The position numbers and the translations under genes were made by a program. A stretch of 64,000 bases of DNA, taken from contig CM068368.1 of assembly GCA_034769895.1 (NCBI GenBank), forward strand, positions 687,905,877-687,969,876, read 5' to 3'. The notes beneath the pieces are model-generated. The model saw only the letters and a program-made list of their open reading frames with translations. It did not search any database and was not told the origin of the DNA. Within the stretch, counting starts at the first letter, position 1. Each line of letters opens with the position of its first letter. The stretch is from Magicicada septendecula. Its lineage: Eukaryota > Arthropoda > Insecta > Hemiptera > Cicadidae. Shown here piece after piece: positions 44,422 through 58,245 of this stretch.

Positions 44422-44875
44422 ATATAGAAATTTAAAAGAAGTGCTGGTTTGTGTAGATATATAATCATTAAATGTAATTATTGGTGAAATATAATCAAAG
44501 AAATATAATTAATAAATAAGACCAAATCAATAATGAAAAAGAGGTACGGAAATTAATTTTAATGGCATTCATTTCATGAGTTCATAGTTAAGTTGGCAAT
44601 AGTATGTAAGTGTAGGAAAAGAAGTTTTATTTTTTTGTTGTGTGCAATATAGAGTAAATAAACCTTTTGTTCATTGCCAATGTGAATTAAATTAATTATT
44701 ACAAATAAACCATTCTGATCTCCTGTTCGCCGAAAAGGACCCGAAAATGGTAAGTACTAAATTTCTTGTAGTTAATAAATACAAGATGGCGCCCGACAGT
44801 AAAAAATTGAATCAAATTTAAAATCAATAATGTTTTATATTTCTTTTATTAATATCAATAAATTGAAAAGTATCA
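43600..44875 (+). repeat. Family C LTR 3 (shared by units 2 and 3)
   Basis: 1276 bases. Closest to LTR 2 (GTGTACCAC, GTGCAATATAG) but without its 10-base duplication; one unique change gives ATGCAACAAAAC. Primer site at 44877-44894. Confidence 0.88.
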
Positions 44876-45135
44876 ATGGCGCCCGAACAGGGACAATTTT
44901 ATATAAAGAGATTTATATAAAATACGGCCTACGGGGAGAGCAGAATGGTTGTTTGAGGTAAAAATAAATTTTTTTTTAGGTACGTAAAGTAGACGTAGAT
45001 ATGGGGTTATGTTTTGATAGTGTTATGTATATAGTGAATTATTTGTTTATGAGTATTGTGAGCTAACATGGGTAACTAGTGTGTATGAGGTGAGTTATAT
45101 TATATAAAGGGTATTATAATAAAAATATTTTAAAT

Positions 45136-46368
45136 ATGGCTAAGATACAAGAAAACGATAGTGGTTTCGTATGGAAGGAGTGGGAAAGCGAATTTAAAGG
45201 GGTTGTAGGTGAAATGACAAACGAGGAATGGGGTAGGTTAGACGATAGTTTAACACGAATGGAAGAACAGGAAGAGGGAATATTCGCACAAATTAAGAAG
45301 CACAGTGATGATATTGATAGTGAGGTGACAAGTAATAAAGGTAAGATCGTTGAAGCAATAGTAGTAGTAAATAAGACTGTGAATAGGCCTAATGATGTCG
45401 ACAGTGTGGGGGTAGAAAAAAAAGAGCGTTCATTGGAGGACGTGATGAATTTGTTGATAAAAATGAATGAAATGTGGGATAAACATTTTAACGAACTAAG
45501 CACAAAGATGAACAAACAAGACGAAAAGTGGGGAGGAGAGAGATATCAATTAAAAAAGAATACAGAAGTTGAGTTAACACAGGTAAGTGGGAATAATGTC
45601 TTTGATAATAGTGAAGAAATAATTAACCAGGTGAGTGACAATTCGAATAACAGTGACCAAATAGTGGGAGAAGTAGTGTTGACTAGTGATGATAATGATA
45701 TTAATTACAATTCTGAGGTAAGTAGGAGTGATAATTATGACAATATAAGTGAAAATATGATGTTAAACAATAATGGAGTAAATATAGAGAGTACTGATGA
45801 TGTTTTAGAATGTAATAATGGAATGTCAGTATGTATTAATGTATTAAGGAGAGTGAGTGAAGAGAGTTATGTTGGGGGTATGAAGCAGGGGGTAAATTTT
45901 CCCCATATTTATGGTGAACCAAGGTGTTCACAAATGTTGTTGTTGAAGGGTAAGAATCCCTTGTTATTGGAAGACATGAGGTCTTTGAATTGTTCCCCGA
46001 ATTTTTATAAATTAGTACCCTCTGCATGGAGTGAGAGAGAAAGTGAGATATGGTGTTATGGTGAGGGAGATATAGATAGAGGGTGGTGTATTGAAAGAGA
46101 GATAGAATTATACAAGTTAAAAAGAAATTATGATGAATTGAGGAAAAGATTAGAAGGGGTGAAGATGAACCATATAAAATACTTACCTGTCGAAAGAGAG
46201 ATAGAGAATTATTTTAATAATAATTTTATAAATAATAATGACTTACCTGACGTGATAGTAGAGGAATATAAAAATGATGAAACAGCTTACCTGACATTGA
46301 CCAATAATACTGATGGAGACTGGACAATAATACCTGATGTTGACAAGGTTTATGAAATATTAATATAG
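45136..46368 (+). pseudogene. Family C gag-position gene, unit 3 (truncated, 410 aa)
   Basis: Carries the same 2-base insertion and premature TAG as unit 2, which marks units 2 and 3 as copies of one another made after the lesion arose. Confidence 0.85.
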
Positions 46369-46514
46369 GGAATAACCCTATAAATTATAATGGTATGATG
46401 AATGGAATAAAGTTAGTGGATTATAATAATAATAATAATAATAATGAATTGTATGTTGATAACTATGATGCGTGTTACAAATATATTAGATATTTATACG
46501 ATGATGGAGGCTGA

Positions 46515-49502
46515 ACTAAAAAAATCAGTGATTGGACATTTTTTGGTATTGTAAATTTTGGTAATGACCTTGCAGATATGAACATATGAAGTGTGAAACA
46601 ACTGAACAGTTATTGACGTATACTTTGTAAATAATGTAGTGAATTCATTTGTGTGTATTGTGACATGTTAGGTAAATAATGGGTATATGTAGTGGGAAAA
46701 TGTTGTGATAATAATAATAATATTATTAATATTTTGCAGACTAAATAAATAATAAAAATGATTATGAAGACAATAATTAATGCTTTGTAAATTTTGATAA
46801 TAATAGAAATATGTTGTGTTTTAAGAATCAATTGAAGTAAATAATTTGAGATGTTTAAATTTGTGATTGAAGGTTATATGTTTGAATTTTATAATGAATT
46901 AAATTGTTTGATGAGATTTTAATTTAATAACACTTAATGAATAAATAAATGTTAAATGGTTTATTTTGTGGAATATCATAATGGTTAAAAATATAGATTA
47001 GTAATAAATCTGAAAATTTTGAGGAATCTAATTACAGCGAAGGATAAATAATGAAATGATGATATATAAAAGAGTTAATGAAAAATTTTAAGTAATAATC
47101 TTTCTAAGTTTTTATATAAATTATTTAAAAGAGAATTGTGTGTTTAGTGTATACTAATAATGTCATTTAAGTATAAATTATTAAGTTTAGTATTACAAAA
47201 GATATTTTACTTGTGATTCCCCAACTTTTCGGGCGGTCACGGCCTCACCGAACCCTGACCGTGGAATTGGTTTAGCTTTAACAGCTATGGTTGGGGCACA
47301 TTACGATTACGCGCTGACCATACTGGCCATAGCTGTTATCGTTGTAAAGGTGTACTTTGAAATTGATGGGGGGTAAAATAAAGGGGAATCACCAAACTAG
47401 GGAACAGCGGCTACCACTCTGTCCGAGTAGGGACAGCAGAGCCAGGTGGTAGACCCGCATTAAGGGCGCATATTTATATAACAGATATTATATCTAGATC
47501 TTTTAAAATGTAATGCAGAAGCAAGGACACGGAGATGTCACATTCCTCCAAAACCGCAGTCCTTGTGGACGCAACTGGACGCCACAGTCCAGGGGGGTCA
47601 TAGTGTGTGTGGCAGGGAGGTTATCCAAGGGGATAACGTATTAGAAATTTGTTATATTTTAATAATGATGATTTGCTACTCAATAATTTTGTTTTGATTT
47701 GAAAAATAGATGCACTAAATACTTCCTGTAATGTGTTTATTAAGGCTTATTGTGTTAATTGCATGTAGTATGTTAGGAATAGGGATTATAAAAATATAAT
47801 AATATGTTTTCAATGTGTTTATAGATTTTAAAATAAAAATTAAATATGTTTTCAATGTGTTTATAGATTTTAAAATAAAATGAAATAAAGTTGTGATAGG
47901 TAAAATTTTAAATGGGTTGCAAAAGATAGAAGTGGGTGATAGTAATTATTTGAGTAAAATGTTTGAGTCAGTCCAAGTTGAAAAATATTGGGGTATTATA
48001 GAGAATGAGAGATGAAATACAAGTAATAGAGAATTTGAATATAAGTGGAGACACAGTAGTTATGGAGAATAATTGTAGAGTTTTGCGCATTATATTGTTG
48101 TTTATTTTGATGTTGTTAATTTGTTGTAATTGTAGTAAGGTAATGAGATTGAGATTTTGGGGATGGCAATTTTGTAGTAGGGGGTAGTGTAATGTGGGAG
48201 TCCGCAACATAATGATAAGTTGGGACGGGATTTGGTATCGATTTTAGTGGGAAGGGGTTGCCTTAGGTAGAATCCAGGAACCAGAGAACGGGAATTGAGC
48301 TTTCTTGGGGGGGGGGAACACATATCCTATGTACAAAGGGTTAGAGAGTATTTTTTTTATATAAGAGTAGAAGGTGGCGAATTGAGTTAAAGTAGTAAGT
48401 AGTTAAAGGTAGAGAAGGGTTAGTAGAAATTTTGATAGTGGGGTGTCATACTGGTTAAAGATTTTGTAAGGGAGCGTTAGAGTAATAAAAGGGGAAGATT
48501 ATGGGTAAATGCCAAGTTGATAAAGTGAATTATAATGAATAACGTAGAATCACCCAAATTAATGAAAGGGAATAATAAACGAAATGATGTGTAAAACGAA
48601 GATTAAAAAAAAAATATATATATAATAATTTTTGTTGAAAGAGAATTAATAAAAGTAAAGTGAGTTTAAAAGATAATTTTATGATTTTATATGCAAATTC
48701 AATGATGTAAAGTGTGTCAATTTTAAATATAAATTGTTTATTTTAAGATGATAATAACAATGTGAATTAGGAGTGTACTATGTTTTCTTATGTTATATTG
48801 TGTTTGTTAGTGTAAGAGAATTTTATGAATTTAAATATTTTAAATGCATTTTAAATTGGGGATGAGAGAAATGTAATATGGTAATGGGAAATGTTTGTGA
48901 GTCAGTCGTCTGTTTATTTAAATTCTGATGGGAATGGGAAATGTTTGTGAGTCAGTCGTCTGTTTATTTAAATTCTGATGGGAATCAGGGCAATGATTTT
49001 GAATTTTGGGATAAAGTTAACAAGAGAAAGTAGATAGAATGAGATTATGGAATTTTAAAAGGGAATCATGTGTTGTTAGGTATTTTGATATATATGTTAG
49101 AAATAAGTAAAAACAAAACCAGTGCTTCTTAGCGCAAACCAGCACCGCTAGGGGGAAACAGATCAGTTGGGGATATGGTGTTATATAAGGCCACTATTTG
49201 AAATTTGATTTGTTGTTTCAGTGTTTGGTGATGCTGTGGCGGCGGACCTGAGCTGGCCAGCGCGTCAGAGCAGGGGCGTTAAGTATCTGTCTGACTCTAC
49301 GGTGTTGGGATCTCGAGAGAGAAGTCCAGTATTGTCATTCAGGTGCGGTCACAGTCACCGGACCAAGGGTGAGTTGATTATTTTTTTTTGTAAACCATAC
49401 AGGGGGTTGTGGCGACATATCCTGGCTGATCCCTTTGGCAAGTATGAATGTGTCAATGAGATTTTTTATGCTTCGGCATAAAATATCTCATTGAGGGGGT
49501 AT
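46515..49502 (+). other. Unit 3 3' noncoding region with structured RNA
   Basis: Hairpin region 47230-47592, hairpin V 49454-49493. It has a private 50-base tandem duplication (48886-48935 and 48936-48985), which makes this unit the longest. Near the GC island it reads GAAATTTGATTTG like units 4 and 5, whereas units 1 and 2 read GATATTTGATTTG. Confidence 0.6.
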
Positions 49503-50265
49503 TGTAACGGGCCTATTTCAGGGTAATAAGGAAATTTGTATTTTTTTTATTTTGTTAAAGCAGATAACATGTTTGTTTAAATAATTGGGACAAAATGTAC
49601 CAACAAAGGTAAATTTAGTGGTAGGCGACGGTAGCGAAGGTGGTACGACTGATTGACAATATTGTATGTAAATTATTGAAACGAGTTTTATGAACTTAAC
49701 AACCGACAAACTGTGCCAAGGGCAGCTTCAAGGACACAAAACCAGTCAACAAGTTATGCAACGAAACATCGGACCACCTGACGTCAACATATACGTCAGC
49801 GCTTTACATAACAAGGAATGTGGGTGGAGTGTGCCACTAGCTTTGTCACACTCACAGAACAAGCAGTCGGAAAACAACATCTACTAGTGACGGACGCATA
49901 AAAAAAACTGTCGCGTCCGCCGCCGGCCGGCTGTGCGTGATTTTCGCACCCGCAGCACCTTATAAAATGTGAATAAAATATTTAAATATGATTTAACAGC
50001 TGAAATTCATAATAAAAATGTGATTAACAGTTTATTTACACTATAACAGTTAGGAAATTATGAAGTGAAAGTTAAAAAAATAATCGATGTAGTGCGGGTG
50101 GAGCGATATGACGTCTTTTGGACTGATTGGCAGATAAGTAACCAACAAGAGTTAAATCTAAAACCGTTTGAAAGCAAATTTTTGAGAATGTTTACCAAAG
50201 AACTGGCAGCCAAAAAATAAACTTAACTAATGAATTAATTAAACATGGGAGGGGTATAGAAATGT

Positions 50266-50324
<59 letters not shown>

Positions 50325-50778
50325 ATATAGAAATTTAAAAGAAGTGCTGGTTTGTGTAGATATATAATCATTAAATGTAATTATTGGTGAAATATAATCA
50401 AAGAAATATAATTAATAAATAAGACCAAATCAATAATGAAAAAGAGGTACGGAAATTAATTTTAATGGCATTCATTTCATGAGTTCATAGTTAAGTTGGC
50501 AATAGTATGTAAGTGTAGGAAAAGAAGTTTTATTTTTTTGTTGTGTGCATTATAGAGTAAATAAACCTTTTGTTCATTGCCAATGTGAATTAAATTAATT
50601 ATTACAAATAAACCATTCTGATCTCCTGTTCGCCGAAAAGGACCCGAAAATGGTAAGTACTAAATTTCTTGTAGTTAATAAATACAAGATGGCGCCCGAC
50701 AGTAAAAAATTGAATCAAATTTAAAATCAATAATGTTTTATATTTCTTTTATTAATATCAATAAATTGAAAAGTATCA
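49503..50778 (+). repeat. Family C LTR 4 (shared by units 3 and 4)
   Basis: 1276 bases. Has GTGTGCCAC and GTGCATTATAG, unlike LTRs 2 and 3, but keeps GTTAGG and the interrupted AG tract. Primer site 50780-50797. Confidence 0.88.
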
Positions 50779-51038
50779 ATGGCGCCCGAACAGGGACAAT
50801 TTTATATAAAGAGATTTATATAAAATACGGCCTACGGGGAGAGCAGAATGGTTGTTTGAGGTAAAAATAAATTTTTTTTGAGGTACGTAAAGTAGACGTA
50901 GATATGGGGTTATGTTTTGATAGTGTTATGTATATAGTGAATTATTTGTTTATGAGTATTGTGAGCTAACATGGGTAACTAGTGTGTATGAGGTGAGTTA
51001 TATTATATAAAGGGTATTATAATAAAAATATTTTAAAT

Positions 51039-52415
51039 ATGGCTAAGATACAAGAAAACGATAGTGGTTTCGTATGGAAGGAGTGGGAAAGCGAATTTAA
51101 AGGGGTTGTAGGTGAAATGACAAACGAGGAATGGGGTAGGTTAGACGATAGTTTAACACGAATGGAAGAACAGGAAGAGGGAATATTCGCACAAATTAAG
51201 AAGCACAGTGATGATATTGATAGTGAGGTGACAAGTAATAAAGGTAAGATCGTTGAAGCAATAGTAGTAGTAAATAAGACTGTGAATAGGCCTAATGATG
51301 TCGACAGTGTGGGGGTAGAAAAAAAAGAGCGTTCATTGGAGGACGTGATGAATTTGTTGATAAAAATGAATGAAATGTGGGATAAACATTTTAACGAACT
51401 AAGCACAAAGATGAACAAACAAGACGAAAAGTGGGGAGGAGAGAGATATCAATTAAAAAAGAATACAGAAGTTGAGTTAACACAGGTAAGTGGGAATAAT
51501 GTCTTTGATAATAGTGAAGAAATAATTAACCAGGTGAGTGACAATTCGAATAACAGTGACCAAATAGTGGGAGAAGTAGTGTTGACTAGTGATGATAATG
51601 ATATTAATTACAATTCTGAGGTAAGTAGGAGTGATAATTATGACAATATAAGTGAAAATATGATGTTAAACAATAATGGAGTAAATATAGAGAGTACTGA
51701 TGATGTTTTAGAATGTAATAATGGAATGTCAGTATGTATTAATGTATTAAGGAGAGTGAGTGAAGAGAGTTATGTTGGGGGTATGAAGCAGGGGGTAAAT
51801 TTTCCCCATATTTATGGTGAACCAAGGTGTTCACAAATGTTGTTGTTGAAGGGTAAGAATCCCTTGTTATTGGAAGACATGAGGTCTTTGAATTGTTCCC
51901 CGAATTTTTATAAATTAGTACCCTCTGCATGGAGTGAGAGAGAAAGTGAGATATGGTGTTATGGTGAGGGAGATATAGATAGAGGGTGGTGTATTGAAAG
52001 AGAGATAGAATTATACAAGTTAAAAAGAAATTATGATGAATTGAGGAAAAGATTAGAAGGGGTGAAGATGAACCATATAAAATACTTACCTGTCGAAAGA
52101 GAGATAGAGAATTATTTTAATAATAATTTTATAAATAATAATGACTTACCTGACGTGATAGTAGAGGAATATAAAAATGATGAAACAGCTTACCTGACAT
52201 TGACCAATAATACTGATGGAGACTGGACAATAATACCTGATGTTGACAAGGTTTATGAAATATTAATAGGGAATAACCCTATAAATTATAATGGTATGAT
52301 GAATGGAATAAAGTTAGTGGATTATAATAATAATAATAATAATAATGAATTGTATGTTGATAACTATGATGCGTGTTACAAATATATTAGATATTTATAC
52401 GATGATGGAGGCTGA
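51039..52415 (+). CDS. Family C gag-position protein, unit 4 (458 aa, intact)
   Basis: Complete frame without the unit 2/3 lesion, ending YLYDDGG. Same as unit 1 except for the missing 6-residue segment, FAQIKK for FTEIKK, TDDV for TDEV, and NGMMNG for NDMMNG. One of three complete open copies in the window. Confidence 0.8.
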   Translation: MAKIQENDSGFVWKEWESEFKGVVGEMTNEEWGRLDDSLTRMEEQEEGIFAQIKKHSDDIDSEVTSNKGKIVEAIVVVNKTVNRPNDVDSVGVEKKERSLEDVMNLLIKMNEMWDKHFNELSTKMNKQDEKWGGERYQLKKNTEVELTQVSGNNVFDNSEEIINQVSDNSNNSDQIVGEVVLTSDDNDINYNSEVSRSDNYDNISENMMLNNNGVNIESTDDVLECNNGMSVCINVLRRVSEESYVGGMKQGVNFPHIYGEPRCSQMLLLKGKNPLLLEDMRSLNCSPNFYKLVPSAWSERESEIWCYGEGDIDRGWCIEREIELYKLKRNYDELRKRLEGVKMNHIKYLPVEREIENYFNNNFINNNDLPDVIVEEYKNDETAYLTLTNNTDGDWTIIPDVDKVYEILIGNNPINYNGMMNGIKLVDYNNNNNNNELYVDNYDACYKYIRYLYDDGG

Positions 52416-55350
52416 ACTAAAAAAATCAGTGATTGGACATTTTTTGGTATTGTAAATTTTGGTAATGACCTTGCAGATATGAACATATGAAGTGTGAAAC
52501 AACTGAACAGTTATTGACGTATACTTTGTAAATAATGTAGTGAATTCATTTGTGTGTATTGTGACATGTTAGGTAAATAATGGGTATATGTAGTGGGAAA
52601 ATGTTGTGATAATAATAATAATATTATTAATATTTTGCAGACTAAATAAATAATAAAAATGATTATGAAGACAATAATTAATGCTTTGTAAATTTTGATA
52701 ATAATAGAAATATGTTGTGTTTTAAGAATCAATTGAAGTAAATAATTTGAGATGTTTAAATTTGTGATTGAAGGTTATATGTTTGAATTTTATAATGAAT
52801 TAAATTGTTTGATGAGATTTTAATTTAATAACACTTAATGAATAAATAAATGTTAAATGGTTTATTTTGTGGAATATCATAATGGTTAAAAATATAGATT
52901 AGTAATAAATCTGAAAATTTTGAGGAATCTAATTACAGCGAAGGATAAATAATGAAATGATGATATATAAAAGAGTTAATGAAAAATTTTAAGTAATAAT
53001 CTTTCTAAGTTTTTATATAAATTATTTAAAAGAGAATTGTGTGTTTAGTGTATACTAATAATGTCATTTAAGTATAAATTATTAAGTTTAGTATTACAAA
53101 AGATATTTTACTTGTGATTCCCCAACTTTTCGGGCGGTCACGGCCTCACCGAACCCTGACCGTGGAATTGGTTTAGCTTTAACAGCTATGGTTGGGGCAC
53201 ATTACGATTACGCGCTGACCATACTGGCCATAGCTGTTATCGTTGTAAAGGTGTACTTTGAAATTGATGGGGGGTAAAATAAAGGGGAATCACCAAACTA
53301 GGGAACAGCGGCTACCACTCTGTCCGAGTAGGGACAGCAGAGCCAGGTGGTAGACCCGCATTAAGGGCGCATATTTATATAACAGATATTATATCTAGAT
53401 CTTTTAAAATGTAATGCAGAAGCAAGGACACGGAGATGTCACATTCCTCCAAAACCGCAGTCCTTGTGGACGCAACTGGACGCCACAGTCCAGGGGGGTC
53501 ATAGTGTGTGTGGCAGGGAGGTTATCCAAGGGGATAACGTATTAGAAATTTGTTATATTTTAATAATGATGATTTGCTACTCAATAATTTTGTTTTGATT
53601 TGAAAAATAGATGCACTAAATACTTCCTGTAATGTGTTTATTAAGGCTTATTGTGTTAATTGCATGTAGTATGTTAGGAATAGGGATTATAAAAATATAA
53701 TAATATGTTTTCAATGTGTTTATAGATTTTAAAATAAAAATTAAATATGTTTTCAATGTGTTTATAGATTTTAAAATAAAATGAAATAAAGTTGTGATAG
53801 GTAAAATTTTAAATGGGTTGCAAAAGATAGAAGTGGGTGATAGTAATTATTTGAGTAAAATGTTTGAGTCAGTCCAAGTTGAAAAATATTGGGGTATTAT
53901 AGAGAATGAGAGATGAAATACAAGTAATAGAGAATTTGAATATAAGTGGAGACACAGTAGTTATGGAGAATAATTGTAGAGTTTTGCGCATTATATTGTT
54001 GTTTATTTTGATGTTGTTAATTTGTTGTAATTGTAGTAAGGTAATGAGATTGAGATTTTGGGGATGGCAATTTTGTAGTAGGGGGTAGTGTAATGTGGGA
54101 GTCCGCAACATAATGATAAGTTGGGACGGGATTTGGTATCGATTTTAGTGGGAAGGGGTTGCCTTAGGTAGAATCCAGGAACCAGAGAACGGGAATTGAG
54201 CTTTCTTGGGGGGGGGGAATACATATCCTATGTACAAAGGGTTAGAGAGTATTTTTTTTATATAAGAGTAGAAGGTGGCGAATTGAGTTAAAGTAGTAAG
54301 TAGTTAAAGGTAGAGAAGGGTTAGTAGAAATTTTGATAGTGGGGTGTCATACTGGTTAAAGATTTTGTAAGGGAGCGTTAGAGTAATAAAAGGGGAAGAT
54401 TATGGGTAAATGCCAAGTTGATAAAGTGAATTATAATGAATAACGTAGAATCACCCAAATTAATGAAAGGGAATAATAAACGAAATGATGTGTAAAACGA
54501 AGATTAAAAAAAAAAATATATAATAATTTTTGTTGAAAGAGAATTAATAAAAGTAAAGTGAGTTTAAAAGATAATTTTATGATTTTATATGCAAATTCAA
54601 TGATGTAAAGTGTGTAAATTTTAAATATAAATTGTTTATTTTAAGATGATAATAACAATGTGAATTAGGAGTGTACTATGTTTTCTTATGTTATATTGTG
54701 TTTGTTAGTGTAAGAGAATTTTATGAATTTAAATATTTTAAATGCATTTTAAATTGGGGATGAGAGAAATGTAATATGGTAATGGGAAATGTTTGTGAGT
54801 CAGTCGTCTGTTTATTTAAATTCTGATGGGAATCAGGGCAATGATTTTGAATTTTGGGATAAAGTTAACAAGAGAAAGTAGATAGAATGAGATTATGGAA
54901 TTTTAAAAGGGAATCATGTGTTGTTAGGTATTTTGATATATATGTTAGAAATAAGTAAAAACAAAACCAGTGCTTCTTAGCGCAAACCAGCACCGCTAGG
55001 GGGAAACAGATCAGTTGGGGATATGGTGTTATATAAGGCCACTATTTGAAATTTGATTTGTTGTTTCAGTGTTTGGTGATGCTGTGGCGGCGGACCTGAG
55101 CTGGCCAGCGCGTCAGAGCAGGGGCGTTAAGTATCTGTCTGACTCTACGGTGTTGGGATCTCGAGAGAGAAGTCCAGTATTGTCATTCAGGTGCGGTCAC
55201 AGTCACCGGACCAAGGGTGAGTTGATTATTTTTTTTTGTAAACCATACAGGGGGTTGTGGCGACATATCCTGGCTGATCCCTTTGGCAAGTATGAATGTG
55301 TCAATGAGATTTTTTATGCTTCGGCATAAAATATCTCATTGAGGGGGTAT
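52416..55350 (+). other. Unit 4 3' noncoding region with structured RNA
   Basis: Hairpin region 53131-53493, membrane-segment frame 53906-54088, hairpin V 55302-55341. The A/T run near 54508 is of a different length from neighbours. Confidence 0.6.
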
Positions 55351-56113
55351 TGTAACGGGCCTATTTCAGGGTAATAAGGAAATTTGTATTTTTTTTATTT
55401 TGTTAAAGCAGATAACATGTTTGTTTAAATAATTGGGACAAAATGTACCAACAAAGGTAAATTTAGTGGTAGGCGACGGTAGCGAAGGTGGTACGACTGA
55501 TTGACAATATTGTATGTAAATTATTGAAACGAGTTTTATGAACTTAACAACCGACAAACTGTGCCAAGGGCAGCTTCAAGGACACAAAACCAGTCAACAA
55601 GTTATGCAACGAAACATCGGACCACCTGACGTCAACATATACGTCAGCGCTTTACATAACAAGGAATGTGGGTGGAGTGTGCCACTAGCTTTGTCACACT
55701 CGCAGAACAAGCAGTCGGAAAACAACATCTACTAGTGACGGACGCATAAAAAAAACTGTCGCGTCCGCCGCCGGCCGGCTGTGCGTGATTTTCGCACCCG
55801 CAGCACCTTATAAAATGTGAATAAAATATTTAAATATGATTTAACAGCTGAAATTCATAATAAAAATGTGATTAACAGTTTATTTACACTATAACAGTTA
55901 GGAAATTATGAAGTGAAAGTTAAAAAAATAATCGATGTAGTGCGGGTGGAGCGATATGACGTCTTTTGGACTGATTGGCAGATAAGTAACCAACAAGAGT
56001 TAAATCTAAAACCGTTTGAAAGCAAATTTTTGAGAATGTTTACCAAAGAACTGGCAGCCAAAAAATAAACTTAACTAATGAATTAATTAAACATGGGAGG
56101 GGTATAGAAATGT

Positions 56114-56154
<41 letters not shown>

Positions 56155-56608
56155 ATATAGAAATTTAAAAGAAGTGCTGGTTTGTGTAGATATATAATCA
56201 TTAAATGTAATTATTGGTGAAATATAATCAAAGAAATATAATTAATAAATAAGACCAAATCAATAATGAAAAAGAGGTACGGAAATTAATTTTAATGGCA
56301 TTCATTTCATGAGTTCATAGTTAAGTTGGCAATAGTATGTAAGTGTAGGAAAAGAAGTTTTATTTTTTTGTTGTGTGCATTATAGAGTAAATAAACCTTT
56401 TGTTCATTGCCAATGTGAATTAAATTAATTATTACAAATAAACCATTCTGATCTCCTGTTCGCCGAAAAGGACCCGAAAATGGTAAGTACTAAATTTCTT
56501 GTAGTTAATAAATACAAGATGGCGCCCGACAGTAAAAAATTGAATCAAATTTAAAATCAATAATGTTTTATATTTCTTTTATTAATATCAATAAATTGAA
56601 AAGTATCA
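55351..56608 (+). repeat. Family C LTR 5 (shared by units 4 and 5)
   Basis: 1258 bases; shorter than LTRs 1-4 because the AG tract is only 38 bases. One private change gives CACTCGCAG. Primer site 56610-56627. Confidence 0.88.
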
Positions 56609-56868
56609 ATGGCGCCCGAACAGGGACAATTTTATATAAAGAGATTTATATAAAATACGGCCTACGGGGAGAGCAGAATGGTTGTTTGAGGTAAAAATAA
56701 ATTTTTTTTGAGGTACGTAAAGTAGACGTAGATATGGGGTTATGTTTTGATAGTGTTATGTATATAGTGAATTATTTGTTTATGAGTATTGTGAGCTAAC
56801 ATGGGTAACTAGTGTGTATGAGGTGAGTTATATTATATAAAGGGTATTATAATAAAAATATTTTAAAT

Positions 56869-58245
56869 ATGGCTAAGATACAAGAAAACGATAGTGGTTT
56901 CGTATGGAAGGAGTGGGAAAGCGAATTTAAAGGGGTTGTAGGTGAAATGACAAACGAGGAATGGGGTAGGTTAGACGATAGTTTAACACGAATGGAAGAA
57001 CAGGAAGAGGGAGTATTCGCACAAATTAAGAAGCACAGTGATGATATTGATAGTGAGGTGACAAGTAATAAAGGTAAGATCGTTGAAGCAATAGTAGTAG
57101 TAAATAAGACTGTGAATAGGCCTAATGATGTCGACAGTGTGGGGGTAGAAAAAAAAGAGCGTTCATTGGAGGACGTGATGAATTTGTTGATAAAAATGAA
57201 TGAAATGTGGGATAAACATTTTAACGAACTAAGCACAAAGATGAACAAACAAGACGAAAAGTGGGGAGGAGAGAGATATCAATTAAAAAAGAATACAGAA
57301 GTTGAGTTAACACAGGTAAGTGGGAATAATGTCTTTGATAATAGTGAAGAAATAATTAACCAGGTGAGTGACAATTCGAATAACAGTGACCAAATAGTGG
57401 GAGAAGTAGTGTTGACTAGTGATGATAATGATATTAATTACAATTCTGAGGTAAGTAGGAGTGATAATTATGACAATATAAGTGAAAATATGATGTTAAA
57501 CAATAATGGAGTAAATATAGAGAGTACTGATGATGTTTTAGAATGTAATAATGGAATGTCAGTATGTATTAATGTATTAAGGAGAGTGAGTGAAGAGAGT
57601 TATGTTGGGGGTATGAAGCAGGGGGTAAATTTTCCCCATATTTATGGTGAACCAAGGTGTTCACAAATGTTGTTGTTGAAGGGTAAGAATCCCTTGTTAT
57701 TGGAAGACATGAGGTCTTTGAATTGTTCCCCGAATTTTTATAAATTAGTACCCTCTGCATGGAGTGAGAGAGAAAGTGAGATATGGTGTTATGGTGAGGG
57801 AGATATAGATAGAGGGTGGTGTATTGAAAGAGAGATAGAATTATACAAGTTAAAAAGAAATTATGATGAATTGAGGAAAAGATTAGAAGGGGTGAAGATG
57901 AACCATATAAAATACTTACCTGTCGAAAGAGAGATAGAGAATTATTTTAATAATAATTTTATAAATAATAATGACTTACCTGACGTGATAGTAGAGGAAT
58001 ATAAAAATGATGAAACAGCTTACCTGACATTGACCAATAATACTGATGGAGACTGGACAATAATACCTGATGTTGACAAGGTTTATGAAATATTAATAGG
58101 GAATAACCCTATAAATTATAATGGTATGATGAATGGAATAAAGTTAGTGGATTATAATAATAATAATAATAATAATGAATTGTATGTTGATAACTATGAT
58201 GCGTGTTACAAATATATTAGATATTTATACGATGATGGAGGCTGA
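56869..58245 (+). CDS. Family C gag-position protein, unit 5 (458 aa, intact)
   Basis: Intact. Differs from unit 4 by one residue seen by eye (EEGVFAQ for EEGIFAQ). Confidence 0.8.
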   Translation: MAKIQENDSGFVWKEWESEFKGVVGEMTNEEWGRLDDSLTRMEEQEEGVFAQIKKHSDDIDSEVTSNKGKIVEAIVVVNKTVNRPNDVDSVGVEKKERSLEDVMNLLIKMNEMWDKHFNELSTKMNKQDEKWGGERYQLKKNTEVELTQVSGNNVFDNSEEIINQVSDNSNNSDQIVGEVVLTSDDNDINYNSEVSRSDNYDNISENMMLNNNGVNIESTDDVLECNNGMSVCINVLRRVSEESYVGGMKQGVNFPHIYGEPRCSQMLLLKGKNPLLLEDMRSLNCSPNFYKLVPSAWSERESEIWCYGEGDIDRGWCIEREIELYKLKRNYDELRKRLEGVKMNHIKYLPVEREIENYFNNNFINNNDLPDVIVEEYKNDETAYLTLTNNTDGDWTIIPDVDKVYEILIGNNPINYNGMMNGIKLVDYNNNNNNNELYVDNYDACYKYIRYLYDDGG

